Positions 17,801-26,393 of a stretch of 52,429 nt of DNA are shown in pieces. Numbering within the stretch: the stretch's first letter is position 1; every line of letters begins with the position of its first letter. A model generated the notes under the pieces. It was given only the letters and a program-made list of their open reading frames with translations, ran no database searches and was not told the DNA's origin. The stretch is from CAZNYN01 sp964422205 (GTDB lineage Bacteria; Synergistota; Synergistia; Synergistales; Synergistaceae): assembly GCA_964422205.1 (NCBI GenBank), contig CAYRAI010000014.1, positions 1-52,429 on the forward strand, in the 5' to 3' direction. The position numbers and the translations under genes were made by a program.

Positions 17801-20125
17801 AACAGTGCCGAGCATCTGACAGTGGATATAAAGCCAGTGCCTAAGCTCGTTCCGGGAAAAAATAATTTCTCTCTTACAGTAAAAGATTCCTCGGGCAAAG
17901 GCAGAGAGGCGGAAGTCACAGTCATGCTCGTCGACGAGGCTGTACTCGGCCTCACTGGCTATGTATCGCCCGACCCATGGAAGCACTTCACCGCTCTGCG
18001 GGCCTTGGGAGCGGAGACTTACGACCTCTACAATGTCCTCATAGATCCCGAGTCGGAATCTACTCCTCTTCTTACAGCGGGAGGCGGAGCCGATGCGGCA
18101 TATATGAAGAACACGAGCTTAAACCCGGTTCAGGCTAAGAGGTTTAAAATGCTCTCTCTTGCAAAGACTGTGCGCAGCGGGCCTGACGGAGTCTGCAGCT
18201 TCACATTCGTAATACCGGAATTTTCCGGCACGGCACGCCTTACCGCAGTGGCTGTGACAAGTTCAGCAAGCGGAAGCAAAGAAGAGCTTGTCAAAATAAA
18301 CAGAGATATCACAATAGAACCGTCTCTGCCGAGAGTATTGGCACCCGGAGATGAAATAACAGTTCCTTGCTCTGTATTTAACACAGGCTTGGCGGCGGCT
18401 TCCGTAAAGCTGACAGTCAAAACGGAAGGGCCTGTCGCCGCAAAGGGCAAATCTGAATTCTCTTCCGTGATAAAGAAGGGTGCCTCAGCCTCCTTCCCTC
18501 TTGAGTTTAAAGCACTCGGAATCGGAAGGGCGAAAGTAACATACACGGCGGTCTGGGAGGGCGGAAGCGGAAAGAGCGCAATAGATATAGCAGTGCGCCC
18601 CGCCTCTCCTAAAATAACAGAAAGCGGCTCTTTCATAGCAGGGCCAGGCAAAAAAATCACTGTCAAAATTCCAGGCACGTGGCTTAAAGGCACTTTCAGC
18701 GGCAATGTCATGCTCTCCGCCATGCCTCAGATAACTATGGCGGAACTTGCAAGATTTTTGATAACATATCCTCACGGCTGCATGGAGCAGACAGTTTCAT
18801 CGTCATGGCCTCTGCTGCTTCAGAAGGATATAGCAAAAGCGGCTGACCCGTCTCTGGCGGACGATAAGGCGGTAAGATCAGCTCTCGCCAAGAGAGTGGA
18901 CAAAATAATAAGCCTGCAGAACTATGACGGAGGCTTCATGCGCTGGCAGGGAGATTCTCAGTCCGAAGTCTGGGAGAGTTCATACGGAACACACTTCCTG
19001 CTTGAAGCCAAAAAGGCCGGAATAAACATTCGTCCCGAAGTTTTAAATTCCGCTCTGACCTATGTGCGCCGTTCCCTCTCAAATGTACCGGAAAGCACGG
19101 ACGAAAGAGCTTGGCGCGAGAACCTGACAAAGAGAGCTTACTCATGCTACGTGCTGGCTCTGGCAAAGGACGCTCCGTTGGGCTGGATGGAGAGTCTGCG
19201 CGACAAAGCACCGTCGTTGGAGCCGTCGGCAAGGCTGCTTCTGGCATCTTCCTACGCCCTTTCAGGGCAGAAAAAAGAGGCCGAGAAGATGCTCGGCAAA
19301 AAAATAGTCCCGACCAAAAAAATTCCCGGAGGCAATGAAAATTACGACTCGGACCTCAGAAACATGGCTCTGACACTTTTGGCTTACACTGAGACAGACC
19401 CAATGAGCGCAAGCGCCGCGGCCTCTGCTCAGATACTGCTCAAGGAAGCCGAGAAGACTCATTATCTAACGACTCAGGAGGCGGGAATGTCTGTCTTGGC
19501 TCTTGCGAAATATTTCCGCACTCAGCCTGCGGCAAAAGAACCTGCGGGAAGTCTCACAGTCGGAGCTAAGGCAGGAGCAATAAACGAAAAAGAGAGAACA
19601 GTCACGAAAAGCATCTCTTCTCCCTCAGATATCACCGTCTCCAATACAGGCAAGGCCAGCCTCTTCGCCTCTTGGACTGCGGAAGGAGTGCCTCTCGCAA
19701 AGGTCAAAAACTCAGATAACGGCATAGAAGTGAGAGTAAAGCTGACGGAGAGGAACGGAAAAGCGGCAGGAACAAAGATAAAGAGAGGAAGCGCTGTTAC
19801 TGCGGATATTACGGTAAAGCCAAAAGCAGGCAAACTTAGGGAAGTTGTCGTGACAATGCCCCTTCCAGCCGGACTTGAGCCGGAAAATCTCAAGTTTGGG
19901 GCAAATGGCCTGGACGGCGAAGCGAATATAAGAACTGAGGCAAGAGACGACAGAATAATAATCTACATAGGTTCTCTTGATAAAGCGATAAAGTTGAAGA
20001 CAGTTCTCAGAGCCGTGACGGAGGGCAGATTCGCCGTTCCCCAAATATCCGCCGAGTGCATGTACGACCCTGCTGTAAACAGCCTCTCCGGAGGCGGCAG
20101 GATGGAAATATACAGGGAGAAATAA
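14807..20125 (+). CDS. Bacterial alpha-2-macroglobulin family protein
   Basis: Very large periplasmic protease-trapping protein (1772 residues), the bacterial counterpart of YfhM/ECAM. An N-terminal membrane anchor or signal segment lies at about 10-30 without a lipobox cysteine. Tandem beta-sandwich MG domains follow, with the MG10/TED junction marked by MLVDEAVLGLTGY. The thioester motif YPHGCMEQ is intact, with the reactive cysteine at residue 1325 and Gln three residues later, then the alpha/alpha toroid of the thioester domain (ISLQNYDGGFMRW). ATG 14807 has AAAGGAGAT 7 bases upstream. Most such genes neighbour pbpC, encoding penicillin-binding protein 1C, but none is seen here. Confidence 0.92.
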   Translation: MNLKKDGRKWLTVVFLMAAGVLFAFGAIPAPGVGEKEFLVKDFSPQGEVKGRAEIKAFFNREAVTADKVGAQLGTSEMPFSFSPQITGTGKWLNASTFVFYPKAGLLKQASSYTASAKGDLRDTEGRRLSGRQTFVFNTEPLRFLGASQVNFNPDTEEAVFELSFSLPVSPARLRGYVDVTDKSSRAIDFKVNQGPVSRKVRVSVNSHAESDSVKFSLAKGLPTEAGPLGLEKAVSVRAAKILKMEVLDTNAVSKINNGEIYIKTAAPVDFSRAEAFIEIFPKTPYSLEPRDNGFAIVGNFTPQDRVKVTLKKGLPALSGQSLASEWSRAFIFPEKAPEVSFAAPGRILSPSGQLRLPIDSVNVDRINVTVWKLYENNIPLGMRSSWSDYPIDLSSIIADKTYKVPSVRSKSVRSALDLKSLIGRDKGVFLVIAQNEGGEWSESRQVINVTDLALTVKIGNGSAVAWVNSVKNGSSVSGVKVTLWSWANQPVAEGMTDKNGIVTLNLPKDGKGPSPVIATASKNGDTSFARFENSLYSGREEFETGAAPWPSGGYNSFCYTPRDIFRPGENIPVNVAVRGSDGLAPSPFPVKITLVSPLGSVLTSKTKKLTKEGTTNAIFSVPADAPAGQWSFRVSIPGSSEELGAKDVFVEEFTAPRLFIETKLGKSKIIAGESLNYDIASKYAFGSPASGLNFELEATVIEKEYTNKSFKGFTFTDVETKFEPADFMAAEGTLDKAGRTNGTIGQVNVQTPSMAILSLRAGVMEEGGRFAYRTSEIPLYKYGTILGIALPEKAAPGEKLKFSVAAASVGDKPSSVKEVTYTFLRSVERGVTFNTGLGGGNKVQEDFIKKESGTLKLMDGKGSSFVTPSEGGRYLLRVSDKSGKIKASRYIDVYGSGGSSSLPDAVKMVTDKSKYKTGDVVKVSMNLPFSGRLMLSVETDKTVYKEVKDVREGNNEMSFKVTGEMKPNAWITAHLVRPLQGGRTPSRAFGLTLLQCDNSAEHLTVDIKPVPKLVPGKNNFSLTVKDSSGKGREAEVTVMLVDEAVLGLTGYVSPDPWKHFTALRALGAETYDLYNVLIDPESESTPLLTAGGGADAAYMKNTSLNPVQAKRFKMLSLAKTVRSGPDGVCSFTFVIPEFSGTARLTAVAVTSSASGSKEELVKINRDITIEPSLPRVLAPGDEITVPCSVFNTGLAAASVKLTVKTEGPVAAKGKSEFSSVIKKGASASFPLEFKALGIGRAKVTYTAVWEGGSGKSAIDIAVRPASPKITESGSFIAGPGKKITVKIPGTWLKGTFSGNVMLSAMPQITMAELARFLITYPHGCMEQTVSSSWPLLLQKDIAKAADPSLADDKAVRSALAKRVDKIISLQNYDGGFMRWQGDSQSEVWESSYGTHFLLEAKKAGINIRPEVLNSALTYVRRSLSNVPESTDERAWRENLTKRAYSCYVLALAKDAPLGWMESLRDKAPSLEPSARLLLASSYALSGQKKEAEKMLGKKIVPTKKIPGGNENYDSDLRNMALTLLAYTETDPMSASAAASAQILLKEAEKTHYLTTQEAGMSVLALAKYFRTQPAAKEPAGSLTVGAKAGAINEKERTVTKSISSPSDITVSNTGKASLFASWTAEGVPLAKVKNSDNGIEVRVKLTERNGKAAGTKIKRGSAVTADITVKPKAGKLREVVVTMPLPAGLEPENLKFGANGLDGEANIRTEARDDRIIIYIGSLDKAIKLKTVLRAVTEGRFAVPQISAECMYDPAVNSLSGGGRMEIYREK

Positions 20126-20145
20126 ATTTTCTCAAGAGTAATGTT

Positions 20146-20190
20146 AACCGCCCCGGGCCGAGCCTAATTTGGCAGGTTCGGGGCGGTTTC
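20146..20190 (+). terminator. Terminator after the alpha-2-macroglobulin gene
   Basis: Stem AACCGCCCCG (20146-20155) with CGGGGCGGTT (20179-20188), containing further inner pairing, and followed by TTCTGATTTTT. Confidence 0.75.
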
Positions 20191-20288
20191 TGATTTTTGG
20201 AAAAGAACTTTTATAATTAGCCGCTGCTGAAAATTTTTATATTGATGCTTAGGAATAGCAAGACTGTTTCATGGGCGGTGTTTATCAC

Positions 20289-20535
20289 TGCGCGGAAGTT
20301 GCTGCTTCGCTGCACGGCTGTCGCTTTACGGAAGTAGCTTCGCGTGAAACATGGTGAAGCGCTGACTTCGCATTGCGGGGTTTAGCGGCGTTGGTTTTGA
20401 CTTTAATTCTTTAGAATCTTAAAGCCACTCTGCCCGCACAGAAAATTGATGAAAAAACTAAGTGATTCGCACAAAACAAAGAAACGTTGTTTTGGCTCTC
20501 TGCTTATACTTATGCAGGGAGGCGAGAGTGGGGCG
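20289..20535 (+). repeat. Composite repeat copy R2 (modules A-B-C)
   Basis: Module A (about 20289-20380) has GCGGAAGT and TTCGCGTGAAACATGGTGAA segments. Module B (about 20376-20450) is the GCGGGGTTTAGCGGCG ... CCCGCACAGAAAATTG sequence. Module C (about 20452-20535) has GTGATTCGCACAAAACAAAG. The same order occurs at 51703-52072. It fills most of the 435 bp tail-to-tail gap between the alpha-2-macroglobulin and tolC genes; no gene is seen in that gap. Confidence 0.75.
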
Positions 20536-20560
20536 GAGCGGCTTCTTTTTGTCTTTTGCG

Positions 20561-21856
20561 CTATTTTCCCATTGCGAAGAAGAGCTCTGCTTTTGAGGTT
20601 TTTATATCGTATATTGTGTCTATAAGCTCTGTTCTGCTGTTGATAAGGGATAGTCTCGCGTCCAGCATGTCGAGGTTGGTTCCGACGTTGGCGTCATATC
20701 TTTTTACCGCTATTCTGTAATCCTCTTCCGCTTCGGCGAGGCGCCTTAATGCTGCGGCTTTTCTGCTCTCTGCGGAGCGCAGATTGAGCCGGCTCTGTGT
20801 CACTTCCATTTTTATGACGTTTTTCATGTCATCGAGCATGAAGAGAAGTTCCCTTGCCTGAGCCTTTGCCTGCTTTGTCTTTGCCGTGACGGCTCCTCCG
20901 TCATATATGTTCCAGTACATGGCGGCGGCTATGCGCCATTCGTTTTGGGTGTCCGTTTCGCTGCCGTCTGCTGTCGAGAGGAGTCCTCCCGCCACTATCT
21001 GTGGCAGAAGCTGACCTTTAGCCGCTTTTGCCACTTTCTCCGCCTGTTTTGCGAGAAGGGTATAGGCTTTCAGCTCTTCTCTGTTTTCGTATGCGAAAGA
21101 TTCTGTCTCTTCTTCTGTCCCTATTTTCTCGTTATCCTCCGATGCTTTCGGCTCTTTTTTCAGCAAGTCTTCGCCTATTTCCGCACCGACAGCCCGTTCC
21201 AGAGCGGTTAGGGAGAGTTTCACCGCGTTGGAGGTTTTTATAAGGTTCATTTCTGCTTCTGCTGCGGCTACTTTTGTCCTAAGCACGTCACTCTTAGCCA
21301 CCACTCCTGCTTTAAAGAGTTTTTCTGCTTTTTTCAAGTGATTTTCCGAGAGCATAAGGGCCTCATTTGCCACTTTTTCTTTTGCCTGAGCTCTGCGCAG
21401 GCTGTAGTAGGATATACGAACGGAGTTAGCAACACTCTGAACCATGCGCTTTTCCTGAGCCGAGGCCGCATCTTTTGCCAGAACAGCTGCCTGCTTTGAA
21501 GCGGATAGTGAGCCGCCCGAGTATATGCTCTGGAAGAAACCGACCGCTGCGGCGTAGATATTTTTTGATATCACAGGTATCGAAAGCCCGCCCATGACAG
21601 GTATGTTGGCCGTCACAGCGTCTTCCTGCCAGAGAGATGCCGCCGCTATTACGGCTTTCGGCCCCATCTTGGCTGAGGCCTCTTTGACAGCCTCTTCCGC
21701 TCGGACTGTCTTTTCATGGTACGCGCTTATCATGGGATTTTGGGCTTCAGCCCTGAATATCAGAGAATCCAATATCTCATCCGCAGACGCGCACGATGCG
21801 AGCGGCAGTGCGAGAATCAATGACGCTAATATTGCCTTTGCAGTTTTATTTATCAT
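20561..21856 (-). CDS. TolC-family outer-membrane efflux protein
   Basis: Outer-membrane channel of a tripartite exporter (431 residues). After the signal peptide come two repeats of long helices, typical of TolC, with heptad-like Ala-rich stretches such as KQAAVLAKDAASAQEKR and AKAQARELLF. The signal segment ends LPLASC, which fits a lipobox, so it may be a lipid-anchored member like OprM. ATG 21856 is preferred because GGAGGA lies 7 bases upstream; the ATG at 21862 abuts the site. It is the last gene of the efflux operon, 18 bases after the permease. Confidence 0.9.
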   Translation of the reverse strand: MINKTAKAILASLILALPLASCASADEILDSLIFRAEAQNPMISAYHEKTVRAEEAVKEASAKMGPKAVIAAASLWQEDAVTANIPVMGGLSIPVISKNIYAAAVGFFQSIYSGGSLSASKQAAVLAKDAASAQEKRMVQSVANSVRISYYSLRRAQAKEKVANEALMLSENHLKKAEKLFKAGVVAKSDVLRTKVAAAEAEMNLIKTSNAVKLSLTALERAVGAEIGEDLLKKEPKASEDNEKIGTEEETESFAYENREELKAYTLLAKQAEKVAKAAKGQLLPQIVAGGLLSTADGSETDTQNEWRIAAAMYWNIYDGGAVTAKTKQAKAQARELLFMLDDMKNVIKMEVTQSRLNLRSAESRKAAALRRLAEAEEDYRIAVKRYDANVGTNLDMLDARLSLINSRTELIDTIYDIKTSKAELFFAMGK

Positions 21857-21874
21857 GGCCATTCCTCCGCTTAT

Positions 21875-23008
21875 TTATGGTACGAATCTCTTTTTAAACA
21901 TTATTATGCTGCTTGAAAACATTACCGCTATGTACGCGCAGAGAGCGAGAGCGTCTTTCCATACATATTCCATTCCCCCGCCCTTTAGTATTATCTGACG
22001 GGAGAGGCGTATGTAGTATGTGATGGGGAAGCATTCGCCTAGATATCGGAAGCCGGCAGGCATAGCCTCTATGGGGAATACGAAGCCCGAGAGCAGTATG
22101 CTGGGCAGAAGTATGAAGATGGACATTTGGAGAGCCTGCATCTGGTTCTGGGCGAAAGTCGATATCATTATTCCGAGCGACAGGTTGGCTACGACATAGA
22201 AGAATGTCAGGAAGAAGAATAGAGCCGTGCTTCCGAGGAAGGGCATTCCGAATATGAATATGCTGACCAGTATTGCGACTATAGCCTGTATGTAGCCTAT
22301 GACTATGTAAGGCAGAATTTTGCTGAGCAGCAGCTCCCACGTCCTCATGGGAGTGACCAGGAGCTGTTCCAAAGTGCCCTGTTCGCTCTCGCGCACTATA
22401 GCCATAGCCATCATTGTTATAAGAGTAAGTGTCAGGAGGAGCCCCATTATGCCCGGCACTATGTACCATGATGTGATGAAGTCAGGGTTGTACCATGGCC
22501 TTATCCTCATATCCACCATCTGAGGGGGGACTTTCATTCCCATGTTTTTAAATTTGCCTTCCAAGAGCTCCTGAGACTTTAGCATCCCCAATGTCTGAGC
22601 CGCAGCAAGAGCCGATGACGCGCTCATGTTGTCCGTTGCGTCCACAAGCACCTGGACTTGAGCTTGTCTTCCGCTCCGCAGTTTTTTTGCATAGTCGGGA
22701 GGGAATACGAGAGCGACTTTCACCTTGCCGGACTCTACCGCCTTGTTCACCTCGGATATATTTTTGGCATATAGTTTGATGTCAAAGTAGTTGCTTGATG
22801 TGAAGCTTGTTATCATCTCGCGGCTTTCCTGGGTGCGCGACTGGTCAAATATCGCTGTTGCAAGATGTTTGACGTCGGTGTTTATGGCGAAGCCGAAGAT
22901 GAGAAGCTGCGCGAAGGGCATGAATATAATTATGGCAAGGGTTATTCTGTCGCGCAGAACTTGTATGAACTCTTTTCTGACAAGAGCCTTTAATCTTCCG
23001 AATTCCAT
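21875..23008 (-). CDS. ABC-2 type permease (YbhR/YbhS-like)
   Basis: Inner-membrane permease of 377 residues. One helix lies near the N-terminus (about 25-45), followed by a long periplasmic domain (about 46-175) and five more helices, the standard ABC-2 topology. The motif PGIMGLLLTLTLITMMAMAIVRESEQGTLEQLLVTP is split by the third helix region and is typical of the YhhJ/YbhR/YbhS group. Only one permease is encoded, so it probably acts as a homodimer, unlike E. coli ybhR plus ybhS. It starts 3 bases after the second ATPase gene ends. Confidence 0.9.
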   Translation of the reverse strand: MEFGRLKALVRKEFIQVLRDRITLAIIIFMPFAQLLIFGFAINTDVKHLATAIFDQSRTQESREMITSFTSSNYFDIKLYAKNISEVNKAVESGKVKVALVFPPDYAKKLRSGRQAQVQVLVDATDNMSASSALAAAQTLGMLKSQELLEGKFKNMGMKVPPQMVDMRIRPWYNPDFITSWYIVPGIMGLLLTLTLITMMAMAIVRESEQGTLEQLLVTPMRTWELLLSKILPYIVIGYIQAIVAILVSIFIFGMPFLGSTALFFFLTFFYVVANLSLGIMISTFAQNQMQALQMSIFILLPSILLSGFVFPIEAMPAGFRYLGECFPITYYIRLSRQIILKGGGMEYVWKDALALCAYIAVMFSSSIIMFKKRFVP

Positions 23009-23011
23009 TTT

Positions 23012-24004
23012 TTATCCCTCTTTTTTTGCCGCGTCTGTGAGTTTTATGGTGCTCTCTCCCGCACCGGAGAGACGTCCGCCCTCTAGCTTGCGTCCCGATT
23101 CCATCTTTACAAGATATGCAAATACGTCCTCCATTGCAGGAGTTATCTCTTTGAGTACGGAGCCTTCAAAAAGGCTCTCCGTGCCTATACTGCGATCCTG
23201 CGGCACGAGCAAGTGGAGCTTTTCGCCGAAGAAGTATGAGTCCATCATAGGCCCTATCTCTCCGCCCTGTATCCGAGCCAGAAGCTCCATGCCCCTATGA
23301 GACTCAACTTCATAAAGACGCCCCGGTATGAGCTTTTTGAGCTTCGCGGGAGTGTCGTCCGCTATAAGAGCTCCGAAATATATAAATGCGACCTTGTCGC
23401 AGTGCTCCGCCTCGTCCATAAAGTGAGTCGTGACCATCACTGTTGTGCCTTCATCGGCAAGGCTGTAAATAATATCCCAAAAGAGTCTGCGCGCCTTAGG
23501 GTCAACTCCGCTTGTCGGCTCATCGAGAAAGAGCATCTTAGGCTTGTGCAGTATCGCGCAGCCAAGGGCGAGCCTCTGACGCCAGCCGCCCGACAGTATC
23601 CCGGCTCTTTCGTCCTCTCTTCCCTCAAGGTCTGCGAGTGCGAGCATCTGATCTATGCGTTTCTTCTTTTCCGCGCCCTTTAGTCCGTAGAGGCCGGAGT
23701 AAAATTCCAGATTTTCCATAACAGTAAGTTCGGGATACAAGCTGAACTTCTGAGACATATATCCGACTTGGTGCTTGAGCTTCTGTCCTTCGCTTGAGAG
23801 GTTCATGCCCAGCACAAGACCTTCGCCCGAGGTCGGAGCCAAAAGTCCGCAGAGCATCCTTATCGTGGTGGACTTCCCAGAGCCGTTCGGCCCCAGAAAG
23901 CCGTAGACAGAGCCTTCTTCTATCTGCATTGTAATATGGTCCACGGCGGTGAAGTCTCCGAACATGCGGGTAAGCTCCCTTGTTTCCACAACAATATTGC
24001 TCAC
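23012..24004 (-). CDS. ABC transporter ATP-binding protein (second of pair)
   Basis: ATPase of 330 residues for multidrug-type export. Walker A GPNGSGKST is at about 38-46, the signature LSGGWRQRLALG in the middle, and Walker B MLFLDEPTSGVDP follows. A C-terminal extension of about 90 residues resembles the regulatory tails of YbhF/NatA-like subunits. It corresponds to the C-terminal half of E. coli YbhF. ATGA overlap with the preceding ATPase gene suggests the two are made together and pair as a heterodimer. Confidence 0.92.
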   Translation of the reverse strand: MSNIVVETRELTRMFGDFTAVDHITMQIEEGSVYGFLGPNGSGKSTTIRMLCGLLAPTSGEGLVLGMNLSSEGQKLKHQVGYMSQKFSLYPELTVMENLEFYSGLYGLKGAEKKKRIDQMLALADLEGREDERAGILSGGWRQRLALGCAILHKPKMLFLDEPTSGVDPKARRLFWDIIYSLADEGTTVMVTTHFMDEAEHCDKVAFIYFGALIADDTPAKLKKLIPGRLYEVESHRGMELLARIQGGEIGPMMDSYFFGEKLHLLVPQDRSIGTESLFEGSVLKEITPAMEDVFAYLVKMESGRKLEGGRLSGAGESTIKLTDAAKKEG

Positions 24005-24930
24005 TTTGTCATGCCTCCCCCCGCAAACGAGACGAATAAGTCCTCCAGATTAGGAGTAACTTCGATGAGTTCCGGCATGGCAATATCCCGTTTTTTGAAT
24101 TCGGCTTCTACAGAGAGCTTTGCCTCCTCCGCGTCATCCACAACGATATGGTATGTCATGCCGAAAAGATTGGCGTCGATAACGTGAGAACACTTCGTGA
24201 GCCACTCCTTGGCGCGCCTGTCGTCCAAGTCAAGCTTGAGGATTTTATTTTTATACCGCCCCAAAAGCTCATCGGATGTCCCCACGTCCAAAATTTTTCC
24301 CCCGTTTATAAACATCTTGCGCGTGCAAAGCTCCGCCTCGTCCATGTACGGAGTCGAAACAACAATGGTAAGTCCGTCTCGGTTCAGCTCATAGAGCATG
24401 GCCCAGAACTCGCGCCGCGCCACAGGGTCAACTCCAGTAGTAGGCTCGTCGAGAAATAAAATCTTTGGGGTGTGCAGAAGTCCTGTCGCAAGGGCGAGCT
24501 TTTGCTTCATGCCGCCCGAGAGCTTGCCCACAAAACGCTCTCTGAAGGGCCAGAGCCCTGTGCGCTTGAGAACTGCTTCCGCGCGCTTCATTGCGGTATT
24601 CTTGTCAGTGCCGTAAAGAGAGCCGAAAAGCACGATATTCTCATTTACTGTCATATCTGTGTAGAGGCTGAAAAGCTGAGGCACATATCCGGCATGAACC
24701 CTGGCCGCGCGCCTGTTGGTGGTTGAAAGCAGCAGGCACTCTCCCTTGTCGGGATTTGTTATCCCCATTGCCATGCGTATCATAGTGCTCTTTCCCGCTC
24801 CGTCAGGCCCGATAAAGCCCATGATTTCGCCCCTGCAGACGCTGAGGCTCACGTCATTCAAAGCATGAATGCGCCCGAAGCTCTTGGAGACATTCTTATA
24901 TGAAAGGAAAACCTCCGGTGCTTCCGTCAT
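24001..24930 (-). CDS. ABC transporter ATP-binding protein (first of pair)
   Basis: ATPase of 309 residues with Walker A GPDGAGKST, signature KLSGGMKQKLALA and Walker B ILFLDEPTTGVDP. It corresponds to the N-terminal half of the fused YbhF ATPase. Here the two halves are separate genes, linked by ATGA overlaps both to the HlyD gene upstream and the second ATPase downstream. The substrate is unknown; relatives export drugs or cationic compounds. Confidence 0.92.
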   Translation of the reverse strand: MTEAPEVFLSYKNVSKSFGRIHALNDVSLSVCRGEIMGFIGPDGAGKSTMIRMAMGITNPDKGECLLLSTTNRRAARVHAGYVPQLFSLYTDMTVNENIVLFGSLYGTDKNTAMKRAEAVLKRTGLWPFRERFVGKLSGGMKQKLALATGLLHTPKILFLDEPTTGVDPVARREFWAMLYELNRDGLTIVVSTPYMDEAELCTRKMFINGGKILDVGTSDELLGRYKNKILKLDLDDRRAKEWLTKCSHVIDANLFGMTYHIVVDDAEEAKLSVEAEFKKRDIAMPELIEVTPNLEDLFVSFAGGGMTK

Positions 24931-25922
24931 AGGATTGTGACATCGGCCGGCATTCCCGGCTTGAGAACTCCGTCCTTATTGTCGACAGATATCTTAATCC
25001 AGAAAACCATATTGGCCCGCTCTTTTTGTGTCAGAGAGAGGCGCGGATTATACTCCGCCTGTTCGTTGACCTCGGTCACATGAGCCTTGAAAACTCTCTT
25101 CGGATACGCGTCGATACGCACCTCGGCTTCGCCTCCGAGCTTCACAAGTCCCAGCTGAGTGGAAGGGATAAAAATCTTGACCCAGCAGTCGTCCATCCTG
25201 CCCAAAGTAGCAATGGGAGCTCCCGCCGCTATAACGTCGCCTATTTCATAATTCTTTGTGAGAATAGTGCCGTCTGCCGGGGAACGGAACTCCTTATATC
25301 CGACAAGAGTGTTGGCCTTCTGCAAAGCTGCGTCAGCGCGCCGCACATTCGCCTGAGCCGCCTTTATCTGCTCCGGCCTCATGCCGTTTTGAAGCAGAGA
25401 GAGCGTGTCCTGAGCCATGCTAAGAGCGTTTCTCTTAGCCTCGGCGTTCTCCGAGTAAAGCTCGGCTTCGCGCACTGACACAACTCCGTCCGATGCCAAA
25501 TCTTTAAAACGCTTCGCGTCCCTCGCAGCCTGCTCATACTGGGTTCTGCGCAGAGCAGTCTCCGCCTTGGCCTTTGCCACATCCTCACTGCGGAAGCCCG
25601 ACTCAAGCTCCAAAAGCTGCTGGCGCGCCGCCTCGAGAGCGGCCTCCGCCATGGCGACATCGTGGTCCGAACCGTCAAGCGACATGCGGGCTATAAGGTC
25701 ACCCTTTTTTACAAAATCCGCCGCCTTTATATTTATCTCGACAATGCGCCCTCCCGCCTGAGGCGCAAGCTGAATCTCCGTAACCTCGACAGTCCCGGAA
25801 GCCTTAACCCTCGTATCCTTATTAACACTGCTCTGATAGAGCCACCCGCCGATTCCCGCGGCGGCAAGAATGACAGCAGCGGCAGCAACAATTTTAACCT
25901 TGGAAAAACCCGACATTTTCAT
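24927..25922 (-). CDS. HlyD-family membrane fusion protein (YbhG-like)
   Basis: Periplasmic adaptor of 331 residues joining the ABC permease to TolC. A single N-terminal membrane anchor lies at about 9-29. A biotinyl-lipoyl half-motif follows (QAGGRIVEINIKAADFVKKGDLIA), then a coiled-coil hairpin of about 100 residues rich in Ala, Glu and Lys. The second lipoyl half (FRSPADGTILTKNYEIGDVI) and a beta-barrel complete it. ATG 25922 has GGAGGA about 7 bases upstream. First gene of the five-gene efflux operon. Confidence 0.92.
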   Translation of the reverse strand: MKMSGFSKVKIVAAAAVILAAAGIGGWLYQSSVNKDTRVKASGTVEVTEIQLAPQAGGRIVEINIKAADFVKKGDLIARMSLDGSDHDVAMAEAALEAARQQLLELESGFRSEDVAKAKAETALRRTQYEQAARDAKRFKDLASDGVVSVREAELYSENAEAKRNALSMAQDTLSLLQNGMRPEQIKAAQANVRRADAALQKANTLVGYKEFRSPADGTILTKNYEIGDVIAAGAPIATLGRMDDCWVKIFIPSTQLGLVKLGGEAEVRIDAYPKRVFKAHVTEVNEQAEYNPRLSLTQKERANMVFWIKISVDNKDGVLKPGMPADVTIL

Positions 25923-26393
25923 AAAAAATCCTCCTCCATGAGGAACTCAATAAAACAAACTTTACCACGTCATAAAGAGCTATTAACAGAAAAAAGCGGT
26001 AGAAGCAATAAGCGTTAATGCTGATTTAAAAGTAAACAAAAAATGTCCTCCGCCATAATAGCACCTATCCGCAAATATTCTATGTTGACTTTTGCCCATA
26101 ATACCGACAGCACCAGATAGAACACTTCATTGTGTACTACTAATAAGTATTTACACGTTCTGTAATTCGGAAATCAATAATATTGCCCCGAAATATGATG
26201 AGGGCGGAATAAACAGCGGCAGAGGCGAAACAGAGCCGTGTCTTTAAGTTTAGCCCAAGCCGTTTTATCGGCTCGGGCATTTGTTTGTTTTTTGTATGGC
26301 TGGCTAGGGAACCTCTGATTACGGCCAGAGAGCTGAAATCAGAGGACGGTACGTTGGTGATGTTCTGCAATAATTGATTTAATCAATGTTTCC
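25923..26393. other. 470 bp gene-free region upstream of the efflux operon
   Basis: No gene is supported. It must hold the efflux operon promoter (minus strand), but no convincing -35/-10 pair stands out. It also holds an orphan + strand terminator-like hairpin (26253-26292). A nested structure lies next to the lrp stop: 26304-26311 pairs with 26390-26397, 26312-26320 pairs with 26337-26345, and ATTGATTTAATCAAT at 26373-26387 is a palindrome. Confidence 0.6.
26253..26292 (+). terminator. Orphan terminator-like hairpin on the + strand
   Basis: GCCCAAGCCG (26253-26262) pairs with CGGCTCGGGC (26269-26278) with one mismatch and a 6-base loop, then ATTTGTTTGTTTTTT. No + strand gene precedes it for more than 3 kb, so it could end a small RNA or an antisense transcript. 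Confidence 0.55.

Noticed and set aside
18130..18723. Minus-strand gene inside the alpha-2-macroglobulin
   Set aside because: Open only because of the codon pattern of the + strand gene; no motif or start signal.
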